Origin: Ramlibacter alkalitolerans
GTDB taxonomy: Bacteria > Pseudomonadota > Gammaproteobacteria > Burkholderiales > Burkholderiaceae_C
Assembly (NCBI RefSeq): GCF_016722765.1
Contig: NZ_JAEQND010000007.1
Coordinates: forward strand, 1 to 64,000
DNA: 64,000 bases
Direction of reading: 5' to 3'
Under the pieces are notes generated by a model. That model did not search any database and had not been told where the DNA came from. It saw only the letters and a program-made list of their open reading frames with translations. Positions 30,471-39,775 of the stretch are shown here, one piece after another; positions within the stretch are counted from its first letter, which is position 1; each line of letters starts with the position of its first letter. The position numbers were made by a program, and so were the translations under genes.

Positions 30471-30497
30471 TCCCCCGGCCCCGGACGAGCCGGGGGA
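30471..30497 (+). terminator. GC hairpin between leuB and asd
   Basis: TCCCCCGGC and GCCGGGGGA form a nine-base-pair stem around a nine-base loop. No T-run follows, so it may be a partial terminator or an mRNA-stabilising structure rather than a strong stop. It lies in the 87-base leader before asd. Confidence 0.45.
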
Positions 30498-30534
30498 ACC
30501 AGATCACCTCCTGAACTGAAAGGCGCGCACTCCG

Positions 30535-31683
30535 ATGACTCTCTCCAACGCACAACAACCGCTGGTCGGCCTGGTCGGCTGGCGCGGCATGGTCGGCTCG
30601 GTCCTGATGGACCGCATGCAGGCCGAAGGCGACTTCGCCCTGATCGAGCCGCTGTTCTTCTCCACCTCCAACGCGGGCGGCAAGGCGCCGAAGCAGGCGA
30701 AGAACGAGACCACGCTGCAGGACGCCTTCGACATCGAGGCGCTGAAGAAGTGCGACGTCGTCATCACCTGCCAGGGCGGCGACTACACCACCGAGGTGTT
30801 CCCCAAGCTGCGCGCGGCCGGCTGGAACGGCCACTGGATCGACGCCGCCTCCTCGCTGCGCATGAAGGACGACGCGGTCATCGTGCTCGATCCGGTGAAC
30901 CTGCCGGTGATCCGCAATGCCCTGGCCAAGGGCGGGCGCAACTGGATCGGCGGCAACTGCACCGTCAGCTGCATGCTGATGGGGGTGGGCGCCCTGTACA
31001 AGGCGGGCCTGGTCGAGTGGATGACCACCATGACCTACCAGGCGGCCTCGGGCGGCGGCGCGCAGCACATGCGCGAGCTGCTGACCCAGTTCGGCACGCT
31101 GAACGCCGAAGTGCGCAACCTGCTGGACGACCCCAAGTCCGCGATCCTGGAGATCGACCGCAAGGTGCTGGCGCGCCAGCAGGCGATGACGGCGGAAGAG
31201 ACCACCAACTTCGGCGTGCCGCTGGGCGGCTCGCTGATCCCCTGGATCGACAAGGACCTGGGCAACGGCGTCTCGCGCGAGGAGTGGAAGGGCGGCGCCG
31301 AGACCAACAAGATCCTGGGCCAGGGTGAAGGCTTCGGCACCGCCGCCACGCCGGTGGACGGCTTCTGCGTGCGCGTGGGCGCGATGCGCTGCCACAGCCA
31401 GGCGTTGACCTTCAAGCTGAAGAAGGACGTGCCGACGGCGGACATCGAGGCCATGATCGCGGCCGACAACGCGTGGGTGAAGGTGGTGCCGAACACGCGC
31501 GAAGCCACCCTGAAGGACCTCACGCCGGTGGCGGTGACCGGGACCCTGGGCATCCCCGTCGGCCGCATCCGCAAGCTGGCGATGGGGCCGGAGTACGTCG
31601 GCGCCTTCACCGTCGGCGACCAGCTCCTGTGGGGCGCCGCCGAGCCGCTGCGCCGGATGCTGCGCATCCTGCTGGAGGCGTAA
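30535..31683 (+). CDS. asd: Aspartate-semialdehyde dehydrogenase
   Basis: The 382-residue enzyme makes aspartate semialdehyde for lysine/diaminopimelate, threonine and methionine. It has the NADP motif [18 protein letters not shown], the catalytic Cys142 in [13 protein letters not shown], and the C-terminal His in [17 protein letters not shown]. The sequence is of the Gram-negative class. The gene follows leuB by 87 bases and is followed by a terminator within a repeat-rich gap. Confidence 0.96.
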   Translation: MTLSNAQQPLVGLVGWRGMVGSVLMDRMQAEGDFALIEPLFFSTSNAGGKAPKQAKNETTLQDAFDIEALKKCDVVITCQGGDYTTEVFPKLRAAGWNGHWIDAASSLRMKDDAVIVLDPVNLPVIRNALAKGGRNWIGGNCTVSCMLMGVGALYKAGLVEWMTTMTYQAASGGGAQHMRELLTQFGTLNAEVRNLLDDPKSAILEIDRKVLARQQAMTAEETTNFGVPLGGSLIPWIDKDLGNGVSREEWKGGAETNKILGQGEGFGTAATPVDGFCVRVGAMRCHSQALTFKLKKDVPTADIEAMIAADNAWVKVVPNTREATLKDLTPVAVTGTLGIPVGRIRKLAMGPEYVGAFTVGDQLLWGAAEPLRRMLRILLEA

Positions 31684-31690
31684 GGGGAGC

Positions 31691-31785
31691 GCTCCGTCAC
31701 CCCCGGGGCCCCTCTCCGTCACCTCCGGGCCCCTCTCCGTCACCCCGGCGCCCCTCTCCTCTCTCCGTCACCCCCGCGCAGGCGG
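31691..31785. repeat. Tandem repeat of about 21 bases, four copies
   Basis: Units based on CTCCGTCACCCCCGGGGCCC recur head to tail from just after the asd stop; the third and fourth are slightly altered, and the last runs into the REP-like palindrome. Each unit contains the CCGTCA word found at the edge of the REP units, so the array may have grown from one REP end. No protein is encoded. Confidence 0.7.
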
Positions 31786-31862
31786 GGGCCCAGAGCAAAG
31801 CGCCGCATCGCGGCGCTTTGTCTTTGGAAGCCCTGGATTCCCGCCTCCGCGGGAATGACGGT
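31764..31862. repeat. BIME-like paired REP palindromes around a terminator
   Basis: The left arm (CCGTCACCCCCGCGCAGGCG then GGGGCCCAGAGC) and right arm (GCCCTGGATTCCCGCC then TCCGCGGGAATGACGG) are inverted relatives and enclose the asd terminator. The same order, minus the left arm, is seen at 155-212. The structure is like paired REP units (BIME) of other proteobacteria. Confidence 0.72.
31796..31825 (+). terminator. Intrinsic terminator after asd
   Basis: CAAAGCGCCGC, loop ATC, GCGGCGCTTTG is an exact 11-base-pair stem, followed by TCTTT. It lies about 110 bases after the asd stop and probably ends the leu-asd transcript. Confidence 0.85.
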
Positions 31863-31916
31863 CGTGCCGCCTCCGCGGGAATGACGGTGGTGCGCCTCTG
31901 CGGAATGACGGTGGTG
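31841..31916. repeat. Tandem repeat of about 26 bases, three copies
   Basis: CCGCCTCCGCGGGAATGACG plus GTCGTG (31841-31866) is repeated at 31867-31892 and, with a two-base loss, at 31893-31916; a fourth partial copy follows. The unit is the right half of a REP palindrome. The remaining bases to about 32060 have no recognised feature. Confidence 0.75.
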
Positions 31917-32062
31917 CCGCCTCCACCCGAAACACGGCGGCGACGGCATCTGTATCCCCGCGTAACGGCGCGTTGTCCCCCCACCACAATGCGAGCGCCC
32001 ACATGCCACGCCCGCCGCGCTCCCGGACATTAAGAGGTGCCTCAGCTTGTCAGCCTAAGACG

Positions 32063-32091
32063 TTGCTGCTATGGTCCTTTTTCGAATATAG
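32063..32091 (+). promoter_or_regulatory. Possible fimV promoter
   Basis: TTGCTG (32063-32068) and ATATAG (32086-32091) are 17 bases apart in an AT-rich patch. The start of transcription would fall about a dozen bases before the fimV ATG, leaving a very short leader without a visible ribosome site; so either the promoter or the start codon could be misplaced. Confidence 0.4.
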
Positions 32092-32110
32092 CCTCCGGGC
32101 AACTGGCCGC

Positions 32111-35074
32111 ATGAAGAGAACAAAACTGCCTCTCGACCGAGCAGTGGGGACGTCGCCACAGAAGAGCTTGCCGAAGTTACGCCTGTCCACGCTGGCACTC
32201 GCGGCGGCAGTTGCTTTCGGCCTTGCCTCTCCCGATGCGCTGGCACTCGCACTTGGCCGCGTCTCCGTGCAATCCGCGCTGGGCGAACCGCTGCGCGCGG
32301 ACATCGAACTGCCCGAGATCTCGCCGGAAGAAGTTTCCTCGCTCAAGGCGACCATCGCGTCGCCCGCGCAGTTCCGCGCCGCGGGCGTCGAGTTCAGCCC
32401 CGCCCTCAGCAACGTGCAGATCACGCTGCAGCGGCGCCCCAACGGCAGCTACTTCCTGCACCTGGCCAGCGACCGCCCGGTCAACGATCCCTTCGTCGAC
32501 GTGATCCTCGAGGCGACGTGGGCCACCGGCCGCGTCCAGCGCGATTTCACGCTGCTGCTCGATCCGCCCAGCACGCGCCAGGCACCGCTGCAGGCGCAGA
32601 CCGCTCCTTCGACGCAGGGCGTGCCGGCACGTCCCGCGGCCACGCCGGGCACCATCCCCGCGCCGGCCCCCGCGCCTTCCGCGCGCGCCACTGCCCCGGG
32701 CGAGGCCCGCGCGCCGGCGCCTTCGGCGCGCTCCACCGCGCCGGCCGAGCCCCGCGCCGCTGCACCGGCCCCCGCGCCTTCGGGCGAGCCGGGCAAGCGC
32801 GTGACCGTGCATGCCGGCGACACGGCCGGCAAGCTGGCGTCGGCCAACAAGCCGGGCGCCGTCTCTCTCGACCAGATGCTGGTCGCGATGCTGCGTGCCA
32901 ATCCCGATGCCTTCGTCGATGGCAACGTCAACCGCCTGCGCGCCGGCGCCGTGCTCGACATGCCGAGCGGGCAGCAGGCCGCCGCGGTGCCGCACGAGGA
33001 AGCCCATCAGACGCTCGTCGCGCAGAGCCGCGACTTCAACGAATTCCGTCGCCGGCTGGCCGAGGGTGTGCCCACCGCCGCCGCGCCGGCCGCCGGGCGT
33101 GCAGCGTCCGGCCGGGTGCAGGCCGAAGTCGAAGACAAGAAGGCGCCCGCCGGCCCCGGCGATCGCCTGACGCTCTCCAAGGGCGCCGTGCAGGGCCGCA
33201 GCGGCAGCGCCGACCAGATCGCGCGCGAACGCCAGGCCAGGGACGAGGCGACGCGCGTCGCCGAATTGAACAAGAACCTGTCCGAGCTGAACCGGCTGGC
33301 GGGCAGCACCCCCGGCGCCACCGGCGGCGCAGCCGGCACCGGCGCCCGCCCCGCCGCCGGCGTGACCGCCCCGCCCGGCGTCACCGCCCCGCCCGGCGTG
33401 AGTGCCACCCAGCGTGGCGCCTCCGCGCCCACCGCCACGACGGCGCCCGCCACCACCACGACGCCCGCGCCCGCCACCGCTGGCGCACGACCGGCTTCGG
33501 CACCGGCCGCGACGACGCCGGCACCGGCCGCGGCGACCGCCGCCCGCCCGGCATCCGCGCCGACCGCCAGCATGGCGACGCCGGCCGCGGCACCTGCCGC
33601 GACCACCGCGGCGACGACCGCAGCCACCCAGACCACGCCAGCGGGCGTGCCGCCGGCGGCAAGCGCTGCCTCCGGCCCCGCCGCCACCGCTTCCAGTCCG
33701 CTGGCCACCGCCTCGGGTCCGACGACGAGCGCTTCCGGCCCCGCGGCGAGCACGAGCCCGGCCGCCAGCGGCCCCGTCGCCGCCGTGAAGCCGCCGGTGC
33801 GCAGGCCCGCGCCGCCCCCGCCGGCGCCCGAACCCAGCCTGGTCGACGACCTGCTGGAGAACCCGCTGGTGCCGGCGCTCGTCGTCGGCCTGCTGGCGGT
33901 GCTCGCCGGCCTGGGCTTCTACAAGTTCCGGCAGAAGCGCAAGACGGCCGCCGTCGACAGCTCCTTCCTCGAAAGCCGCCTGCAGCCCGATTCTTTCTTC
34001 GGCGCCAGCGGCGGCCAGCGCATCGACACCGCGGAGGCGAACAATCCCACCGGCTCATCGATGGTGTACTCGCCCAGCCAGCTCGATGCGGCCGGCGACG
34101 TCGACCCGGTGGCCGAGGCCGACGTGTACCTCGCTTACGGGCGCGACCTGCAGGCCGAGGAGATCCTCAAGGAAGCGCTGCGCATCAACCCGCAGCGCGT
34201 GGCGATCCACGCCAAGCTGCTCGAGATCTATGCCAAGCGGCGCGACGTCAAGGCCTTCGAGACGGTGGCGGCCGAGGCCTACAACCTGACGCAGGGCAGC
34301 GGCCAGGAATGGGAGCACATCTGCGACCTCGGCCACGAACTCGATCCGTCCAATCCGCTGTACCGCCCGGGCGGACAGCCCGGCGCGCGGGCCGGTGCGG
34401 GCGTCGCGACAGCCGCTGCGGCTGCAGCCGTGGGGGCCGGCGCCCATGCCTTCGGCGCCACGCAGACCCACGTGGCACCTCCCGCGCCGGCACACGACGT
34501 CGACCTGGATCTCGACTTCTCGCTCGGTGACGACGAGCCCGAGACGCTCCAGCCGCACGCGGCCGAGCCCGTCTTCGGTCGCGCCGAACCCGAACCCCTG
34601 AACGTGAACTTCAGCGCGCCGGAACCCGAGCCGGTGCGGATCGAAACGCCGTCCCTGGACGACGACAACAGCCTCGACTTCACGCCGCCGCCGCCCGTGG
34701 TGGTGCCGCCGCCGGTGGCGGTCGCGCCGGCCACGGTGCCGGACAGCGGCATGCTCGAATTCGACCTGGCCGGCCTCAACCTGGACCTGCCCGCCGCCCA
34801 TGCGCCGGCGCCGGCCGCCGAGGTGCCGTCCGCCGATCTCGACATGCCGCCGCTGGCCTTCGACCTGGACCAGCCGTCCACCCTCTCGCCCGACCTGGGC
34901 GCCGGGGCCGGCGGCGACGCCGACAACCCGCTCGCCACCAAGCTGGCGCTGGCCGAGGAATTCAACGCGATCGGCGACGCCGATGGTGCGCGCAGCCTCG
35001 CCGAGGAAGTCCTCGCCGAAGCGTCGGGGGACCTGAAGTCGCGCGCGCAGCGGCTGCTGGCGGAGATCGGCTGA
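32111..35074 (+). CDS. fimV: FimV-family polar hub protein
   Basis: The 987-residue product matches the FimV/TspA layout. It has a long N-terminal signal (LRLSTLALAAAVAFGLASPD), the conserved FimV N-domain (LGRVSVQSALGEPLRADIEL), a LysM-like peptidoglycan-binding segment (about 230-285) and a Pro/Ala/Thr-rich low-complexity linker to about 575. One membrane span follows (about 585-607, ALVVGLLAVLAGLGFYKF), then an acidic cytoplasmic part with TPR-like helices (DVYLAYGRDLQAEEILKEAL) and the FimV C-terminal domain (NPLATKLALAEEFNAIGDAD). Family members organise type IV pili and polar signalling. An earlier in-frame ATG (31973) gives a non-signal extension and was rejected. Confidence 0.92.
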   Translation: MKRTKLPLDRAVGTSPQKSLPKLRLSTLALAAAVAFGLASPDALALALGRVSVQSALGEPLRADIELPEISPEEVSSLKATIASPAQFRAAGVEFSPALSNVQITLQRRPNGSYFLHLASDRPVNDPFVDVILEATWATGRVQRDFTLLLDPPSTRQAPLQAQTAPSTQGVPARPAATPGTIPAPAPAPSARATAPGEARAPAPSARSTAPAEPRAAAPAPAPSGEPGKRVTVHAGDTAGKLASANKPGAVSLDQMLVAMLRANPDAFVDGNVNRLRAGAVLDMPSGQQAAAVPHEEAHQTLVAQSRDFNEFRRRLAEGVPTAAAPAAGRAASGRVQAEVEDKKAPAGPGDRLTLSKGAVQGRSGSADQIARERQARDEATRVAELNKNLSELNRLAGSTPGATGGAAGTGARPAAGVTAPPGVTAPPGVSATQRGASAPTATTAPATTTTPAPATAGARPASAPAATTPAPAAATAARPASAPTASMATPAAAPAATTAATTAATQTTPAGVPPAASAASGPAATASSPLATASGPTTSASGPAASTSPAASGPVAAVKPPVRRPAPPPPAPEPSLVDDLLENPLVPALVVGLLAVLAGLGFYKFRQKRKTAAVDSSFLESRLQPDSFFGASGGQRIDTAEANNPTGSSMVYSPSQLDAAGDVDPVAEADVYLAYGRDLQAEEILKEALRINPQRVAIHAKLLEIYAKRRDVKAFETVAAEAYNLTQGSGQEWEHICDLGHELDPSNPLYRPGGQPGARAGAGVATAAAAAAVGAGAHAFGATQTHVAPPAPAHDVDLDLDFSLGDDEPETLQPHAAEPVFGRAEPEPLNVNFSAPEPEPVRIETPSLDDDNSLDFTPPPPVVVPPPVAVAPATVPDSGMLEFDLAGLNLDLPAAHAPAPAAEVPSADLDMPPLAFDLDQPSTLSPDLGAGAGGDADNPLATKLALAEEFNAIGDADGARSLAEEVLAEASGDLKSRAQRLLAEIG

Positions 35075-35096
35075 GCGCCGCGGAAGGCTTGCTCCC

Positions 35097-35185
35097 GTAG
35101 GCTGCGGTGAGCGCCGAAGGCCGAACCCCAGCGCTGGCACGCATCGCCGGGGTTCACGCGCTGACGCGGTTCACCACCAGCCTAC
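35097..35185. repeat. Dispersed GTAGGCTGG palindrome, copy 3 (diverged)
   Basis: GTAGGCTGCGGTGAGCGCCG at the left and TTCACCACCAGCCTAC at the right are imperfect arms; the inner stem is AACCCCAGCG against CGCCGGGGTT. It lies between fimV and truA and ends 19 bases before the likely truA start, so the truA leader or coding entry is shaped by it. Confidence 0.7.
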
Positions 35186-35204
35186 CAACCGCCGCAAAGC
35201 CCCC

Positions 35205-35987
35205 TTGCGACTCGCCCTCGGCATCACCTACAACGGACAGGCCTACGAAGGCTGGCAGAGCCAGCCTTCGGGCCGCACCGTGCAGGACCACCTGGAAGCG
35301 GCCCTGCAACGCTTCGCCACGGTGCCCGTCGCCACCGTCTGCGCCGGCCGCACCGATGCCGGCGTGCACGGCGTGATGCAGGTGGTCCACTTCGACACCG
35401 ACGTTCGCCGCGAAGACTTCTCCTGGGTCCGCGGCACCAACACCTTCCTGCCGCCGGACATCGCGGTGCAATGGGCCCGCGGCGTCCCCGACGCCTTCCA
35501 CGCCCGCAACAGCGCCCGGGCGCGCCGCTATGCCTACGTGCTGCTGGAGGCGCCGGTGCGCCCCAGCGTGGAAGCCGGCCGGGTCGGCTGGGTCTTCCGC
35601 CCGCTCGATGGCGAGGCGATGCGCGAAGCGGCGGGCCACCTCCTCGGCGAACACGACTTCACTTCCTTCCGCGCCTCCTCGTGCCAGTCGCCCACGCCGG
35701 TGAAGACGCTCGCCGAAATCGCCATCAGCCGCCGCGGCCCCTACTGGCGCTTCGAGTTCCAGGCCAACGCCTTCCTGCACCACATGATCCGCAACATCAT
35801 GGGCTGCCTCATCCACGTCGGCCAAGGTGCCCGCCCGCCGGAGTGGATGCGCGAGGTCCTCGCGGCGCGCAGCCGCGACGCCGCCGCGCCGACCTTCGCC
35901 CCCGATGGCCTGTACTTCCTCGGGCCCGTGTACGAGGAACAATGGGGGCTGCCGGCGCAGGCCGCTGCGTATCATTGGCTGCCATGA
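35205..35987 (+). CDS. truA: tRNA pseudouridine(38-40) synthase
   Basis: The 260-residue product converts uridines 38-40 in the tRNA anticodon arm to pseudouridine. The catalytic Asp51 lies in CAGRTDAGVHGVMQVVHFD. The C-terminal FEFQANAFLHHMIRNIMGCL is also typical. The start must be TTG at 35205, giving the expected MRLALGITYNGQAYEGW; no ATG or GTG and no ribosome site was found close by. The stop overlaps the trpF ATG. Confidence 0.93.
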   Translation: MRLALGITYNGQAYEGWQSQPSGRTVQDHLEAALQRFATVPVATVCAGRTDAGVHGVMQVVHFDTDVRREDFSWVRGTNTFLPPDIAVQWARGVPDAFHARNSARARRYAYVLLEAPVRPSVEAGRVGWVFRPLDGEAMREAAGHLLGEHDFTSFRASSCQSPTPVKTLAEIAISRRGPYWRFEFQANAFLHHMIRNIMGCLIHVGQGARPPEWMREVLAARSRDAAAPTFAPDGLYFLGPVYEEQWGLPAQAAAYHWLP

Positions 35988-36691
35988 CGAGCCCGCTGGA
36001 CCACCGCACCCGCATCAAGATCTGCGGCCTCACGCGCGAGCAGGACGTGGATGCGGCCGTGGCCGCCGGCGCGGACGCGATCGGGCTGGTGCTGTACCCG
36101 AAAAGCCCGCGCTTCGTGAGCGCCGGGCGCGCCGGCGAACTGACGCGGCGGCTGCCGCCCTTCGTCACGCCGGTGCTGCTGTTCGTGAACGAGCCGGTGG
36201 AGGTGGTGCGGGCCGCCTGCGAACGCGTGCCGAACGCGCTGCTGCAGTTCCACGGCGACGAGTCGCCGGAGTTCTGCGCCGAGGCGAGCGCCGGCCGGCC
36301 GTGGATGCGCGCCGCGCGCATCCCCGCCGACGCGTCCGCCGCCTTCGACTTGCTAGAATTCGCCGCAAGGTACTCACAGGCGAATGCCCTGCTGCTCGAC
36401 GCCCACGTCGAGGGCTACGGCGGCGCCGGACGGACATTCCCTTGGTCACGCCTGCCACCAAACGTCAGCTGTCACGCCGTTTTGTCTGGTGGGCTCACAC
36501 CTGCAAACGTGGCCGATGGCATCGCGCAGGTGCGGCCGCGCTTCACCACGCTGGCCGTTGACGTGAGTTCCGGCGTCGAGTCCGCCAAGGGCATCAAGGA
36601 CGCCGGCCTGATCTCCCAGTTCGTCGCTGCCGTGCGCGGCGCCGACGTGCTCCTTTCAAGGTCCCGGAATGCCCACCTACCAGCAGCCTGA
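35984..36691 (+). CDS. trpF: Phosphoribosylanthranilate isomerase
   Basis: The 235-residue TIM-barrel enzyme carries out the third step of tryptophan synthesis. It shows the catalytic Cys in [16 protein letters not shown], the catalytic Asp in [14 protein letters not shown], and the phosphate-binding [10 protein letters not shown] and [15 protein letters not shown]. It overlaps truA at its start and trpB by 23 bases at its end. Codons around 36348-36375 (TTG CTA GAA TTC, AGG, TCA) are unusual for this genome and coincide with an extended -10 promoter motif. Confidence 0.95.
   Translation: MTSPLDHRTRIKICGLTREQDVDAAVAAGADAIGLVLYPKSPRFVSAGRAGELTRRLPPFVTPVLLFVNEPVEVVRAACERVPNALLQFHGDESPEFCAEASAGRPWMRAARIPADASAAFDLLEFAARYSQANALLLDAHVEGYGGAGRTFPWSRLPPNVSCHAVLSGGLTPANVADGIAQVRPRFTTLAVDVSSGVESAKGIKDAGLISQFVAAVRGADVLLSRSRNAHLPAA
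36351..36359 (+). promoter_or_regulatory. Extended -10 promoter inside trpF, for trpBA
   Basis: TGCTAGAAT matches the extended -10 pattern (TG, one base, then a TATAAT-like hexamer). It lies in a local run of rare codons within trpF, about 310 bases before trpB. Extended -10 promoters need no strong -35, and none is seen. It could drive trpB, trpA and accD apart from truA-trpF. Confidence 0.45.
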
Positions 36692-37919
36692 CGCCACCGG
36701 CCACTTCGGCATCTACGGCGGCAGCTTCGTCAGCGAGACGCTGACCCACGCCATCGCGGAACTGCGCGAGGCGTATGCCAGGTACCAGAACGACCCCGAG
36801 TTCCTGCGCGAATTCAACTACGAGCTCAAGCACTTCGTCGGCCGGCCCTCGCCCGTGTACCACGCCGAGCGCATGTCGCGCGAGCAGGGCGGCGCGCAGA
36901 TCTACCTCAAGCGCGAAGACCTCAACCACACCGGCGCCCACAAGATCAACAACGTGATCGGCCAGGCGATGCTGGCCCGCCGCATGGGCAAGCCGCGCGT
37001 GATCGCCGAAACGGGCGCCGGCCAGCACGGCGTGGCCGCGGCCACCATCTGCGCCCGCTACGGCCTCGAGTGCGTGGTGTACATGGGCAGCAACGACGTG
37101 CAGCGCCAGAGCCCCAACGTCTACCGCATGAACCTGCTGGGCGCGCGCGTGGTGCCGGTGGAGTCCGGCAGCAAGACGCTCAAGGACGCCCTGAACGAGG
37201 CCATGCGCGACTGGGTCACGAACGTCGAGAACACCTTCTACATCATCGGCACGGTGGCGGGCCCGCACCCCTACCCGATGATGGTGCGCGACTTCCAGAG
37301 CGTGATCGGCAAGGAGTGCATCGAGCAGATGCCCGAACTGGCCGGCAGGCAGCCCGATGCCGTGATCGCCTGCGTCGGCGGCGGCAGCAACGCGATGGGC
37401 ATCTTCCATCCCTACATCCCGTTCGCGGACACGCGCCTGATCGGCGTCGAGGCGGCGGGCGAAGGGCTGGAGAGCGGCAAGCACTCGGCCTCGCTGCAGC
37501 GCGGCGCGCCCGGCGTGCTGCACGGCAACCGCACCTACATCCTGCAGGACGCCAATGGCCAGATCATCGAGACGCACAGCGTCAGCGCCGGGCTCGACTA
37601 TCCGGGCGTGGGCCCCGAGCACGCGTGGCTCAAGGACAGCGGCCGTGCCGAATACGTGGGCATCACCGACGAGGAAGCGCTGCAAGCCTTCCACTACCTG
37701 TGCCGCACCGAAGGCATCATTCCGGCGCTGGAATCGAGCCACGCGATCGCCTATGCGATGAAGCTGGCGAAGACGATGCGCAGCGACCAGCACATCCTGG
37801 TGAACCTCTCCGGCCGCGGCGACAAGGACATCGGCACCGTGGCCGATCTCGCCGGCGTCGACTTCTACGACCGGCCCTCCATGCGCGGCCTGAGCCTGAA
37901 GGGAGGGCCGAAGCAATGA
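36669..37919 (+). CDS. trpB: Tryptophan synthase beta chain
   Basis: The 416-residue PLP enzyme joins indole and serine to make tryptophan. The PLP lysine is Lys92 in [20 protein letters not shown]; the phosphate loop is [12 protein letters not shown]; the glutamate region is [17 protein letters not shown]. The long N-terminal [17 protein letters not shown] is standard. It overlaps trpF by 23 bases and trpA by four, so the three are translationally coupled. Confidence 0.97.
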   Translation: MPTYQQPDATGHFGIYGGSFVSETLTHAIAELREAYARYQNDPEFLREFNYELKHFVGRPSPVYHAERMSREQGGAQIYLKREDLNHTGAHKINNVIGQAMLARRMGKPRVIAETGAGQHGVAAATICARYGLECVVYMGSNDVQRQSPNVYRMNLLGARVVPVESGSKTLKDALNEAMRDWVTNVENTFYIIGTVAGPHPYPMMVRDFQSVIGKECIEQMPELAGRQPDAVIACVGGGSNAMGIFHPYIPFADTRLIGVEAAGEGLESGKHSASLQRGAPGVLHGNRTYILQDANGQIIETHSVSAGLDYPGVGPEHAWLKDSGRAEYVGITDEEALQAFHYLCRTEGIIPALESSHAIAYAMKLAKTMRSDQHILVNLSGRGDKDIGTVADLAGVDFYDRPSMRGLSLKGGPKQ

Positions 37920-38725
37920 GCCGCATCGCCGCCACCTTCGAGCGCCTGGCCCGCGAGAAGCGCAAGGCCCTCATCCCCTACATCACCGCCGGCTTCCCCT
38001 TCGCCGACATCACGCCCGACCTGATGCACGCGATGGTCGAAGCGGGCTGCGACGTGATCGAGCTGGGCGTGCCCTTCTCCGACCCGATGGCCGACGGACC
38101 CGTGATCCAGAAGGCCGGCGAACGCGCCCTGGCCTTGGGCATCGGGCTGCAGCACGTGCTGGAGATGGTGCGCAGCTTCCGCCAGCGCGACACCCAGACG
38201 CCCGTGGTGCTGATGGGGTACGCGAACCCGGTCGAGCGCTACGAACTGGCGCACGGCAAGGCCGGCTTCGCCCGCGATGCCGCTGCCGCGGGCGTGGACG
38301 GTGTGCTGATCGTCGACTATCCGCCGGAAGAGTGCGAGGAATTCGCCGGCCAGCTGAAGTCGCACGGCCTCGACCTGATCTTCCTGCTGGCCCCCACCAG
38401 CACCGACGAGCGCATCCAGCAGGTCGCGCGGGTGGCAAGTGGCTACGTCTACTACGTCTCGCTCAAGGGCGTGACGGGCGCCGGCCACCTCGACACGGCC
38501 GCGGTGGAGGAAGCGCTGCCGCGCATCCGCAAGCACGTGAAGGTGCCGGTCGGGGTCGGTTTCGGCATTCGCGATGCCGTGACGGCGAAGACGATCGGCC
38601 GCGTCGCCGACGCCGTGGTGATCGGCACCAAGGTCATCCAGGTGGTCGAAGACCAGCCGCGTGAACAAGTCCTGCCGGCGATTTCGTCCTTCCTGCGCGA
38701 GATCCGCGTCGCGCTAGACTCCTGA
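37916..38725 (+). CDS. trpA: Tryptophan synthase alpha chain
   Basis: The 269-residue TIM-barrel subunit splits indoleglycerol phosphate. Catalytic residues lie in [19 protein letters not shown] (Glu) and [12 protein letters not shown] (Asp). [16 protein letters not shown] and the phosphate loop [14 protein letters not shown] are also present. Its ATG overlaps the trpB stop. AccD follows after 23 bases, and the two may share a transcript. Confidence 0.96.
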   Translation: MSRIAATFERLAREKRKALIPYITAGFPFADITPDLMHAMVEAGCDVIELGVPFSDPMADGPVIQKAGERALALGIGLQHVLEMVRSFRQRDTQTPVVLMGYANPVERYELAHGKAGFARDAAAAGVDGVLIVDYPPEECEEFAGQLKSHGLDLIFLLAPTSTDERIQQVARVASGYVYYVSLKGVTGAGHLDTAAVEEALPRIRKHVKVPVGVGFGIRDAVTAKTIGRVADAVVIGTKVIQVVEDQPREQVLPAISSFLREIRVALDS

Positions 38726-38748
38726 TTCCCCCGAAGGAAAGCACACAC

Positions 38749-39621
38749 ATGAGCTGGTTGGAAAAACTGCTGCCCCCGAAGATCCAGCCGACGGATCCGA
38801 ACGAGCGGCGCAGCGTGCCGGAAGGCCTGTGGATCAAGTGCCCCAGCTGCGAGACGGTGCTGTACAAGACCGACCTGGAGCAGAACCAGAACGTCTGCCC
38901 CAGCTGCAACCACCACCACCGCATCGGCGCCCGTGCCCGCCTGAACGCCTTCCTCGATGCGGAAGGCCGCTACGAGGTCGGGCAGGAAGTGGTGCCGGTG
39001 GATCCGCTGAAGTTCAAGGACAGCCGCAAGTATCCCGAGCGCCTGAAGGAGGCGATGGAGAACACCGGCGAGACCGACGCCCTGGTCGTGATGGGTGGCG
39101 CGGTGCACAGCATCAACCTGGTGGCGGCGGCCTTCGAGTTCGACTTCATGGGCGGCTCGATGGGCAGCGTGGTCGGGGAGCGTTTCGTCCGCGGCGTGGA
39201 GACGGCGGTCGAACAGAAGGTGCCCTTCCTGTGCTTCACCGCCACCGGTGGCGCGCGCATGCAGGAAGGCCTGCTGTCGCTGATGCAGATGGCCAAGACC
39301 AACGCCGCGCTCACGCGCCTGGCCAAGAAGGGCCTGCCTTACATCAGCGTGCTGACCGACCCGACCATGGGTGGCGTGAGCGCCGGTTTCGCCTTCGTCG
39401 GTGACGTGGTGATCGCCGAGCCCAAGGCGCTGATCGGCTTCGCGGGCCCGCGGGTGATCGAATCGACCGTGCGCGTGAAGTTGCCGGAGGGCTTCCAGCG
39501 GGCCGAATTCCTGCAGGAAAAAGGCGCCGTCGACCTGATCTGCGACCGCCGCGAACTCCGCAAGACCGTCGCGAACGTCCTGGCGATGCTCACGCGCCAG
39601 GCGGCGGACGCGGTGGAGTAA
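38749..39621 (+). CDS. accD: Acetyl-CoA carboxylase carboxyltransferase beta subunit
   Basis: The 290-residue subunit works with AccA to move a carboxyl group from biotin to acetyl-CoA, the first step of fatty acid synthesis. A zinc ribbon is seen with Cys31, 34, 50 and 53 ([23 protein letters not shown]). The crotonase-like core includes [20 protein letters not shown] and [18 protein letters not shown] ribosome site GAAGGAAAG precedes the ATG. The transcript probably ends in the inverted repeat downstream. Confidence 0.96.
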   Translation: MSWLEKLLPPKIQPTDPNERRSVPEGLWIKCPSCETVLYKTDLEQNQNVCPSCNHHHRIGARARLNAFLDAEGRYEVGQEVVPVDPLKFKDSRKYPERLKEAMENTGETDALVVMGGAVHSINLVAAAFEFDFMGGSMGSVVGERFVRGVETAVEQKVPFLCFTATGGARMQEGLLSLMQMAKTNAALTRLAKKGLPYISVLTDPTMGGVSAGFAFVGDVVIAEPKALIGFAGPRVIESTVRVKLPEGFQRAEFLQEKGAVDLICDRRELRKTVANVLAMLTRQAADAVE

Positions 39622-39652
39622 ATACGGACCTGCGCGTGCACGGACAGGTTCG

Positions 39653-39747
39653 AACGCAAAAGCCGCAAAAGCTACGCAAAAGCCGCAAAAGGATTCCGGA
39701 CGGGGTTCTTTGCGGCTTTTGTTTTTTCCTTTCGCGGCTTTTGCGTT
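39653..39747. repeat. Long inverted repeat with tandem 20-base units, copy 2
   Basis: Left arm 39653-39691 (AACGCAAAAGCCGCAAAAGC and onward) pairs with right arm 39708-39747 (ending GGCTTTTGCGTT) around a loop of 16. Each arm holds two tandem units beginning CGCAAAAGCCGC, one of them degraded in the right arm. The arms differ in sequence from the copy at 29216-29324 but keep the same plan and unit length. It lies between the convergent accD and yggT genes and, with its T-runs, could end both transcripts. Confidence 0.85.
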
Positions 39748-39775
39748 GAAGCTCCCCGGCGTCCGCGACGCGCCG

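Noticed and set aside
31691..31916. A possible CRISPR array after asd
   Set aside because: Units are directly adjacent without spacers, are short and imperfect, and relate to REP palindromes; no cas genes are present.
31973..32110. An upstream ATG giving a longer FimV
   Set aside because: The extension precedes a normal signal sequence, contains the likely promoter, and has no FimV similarity.
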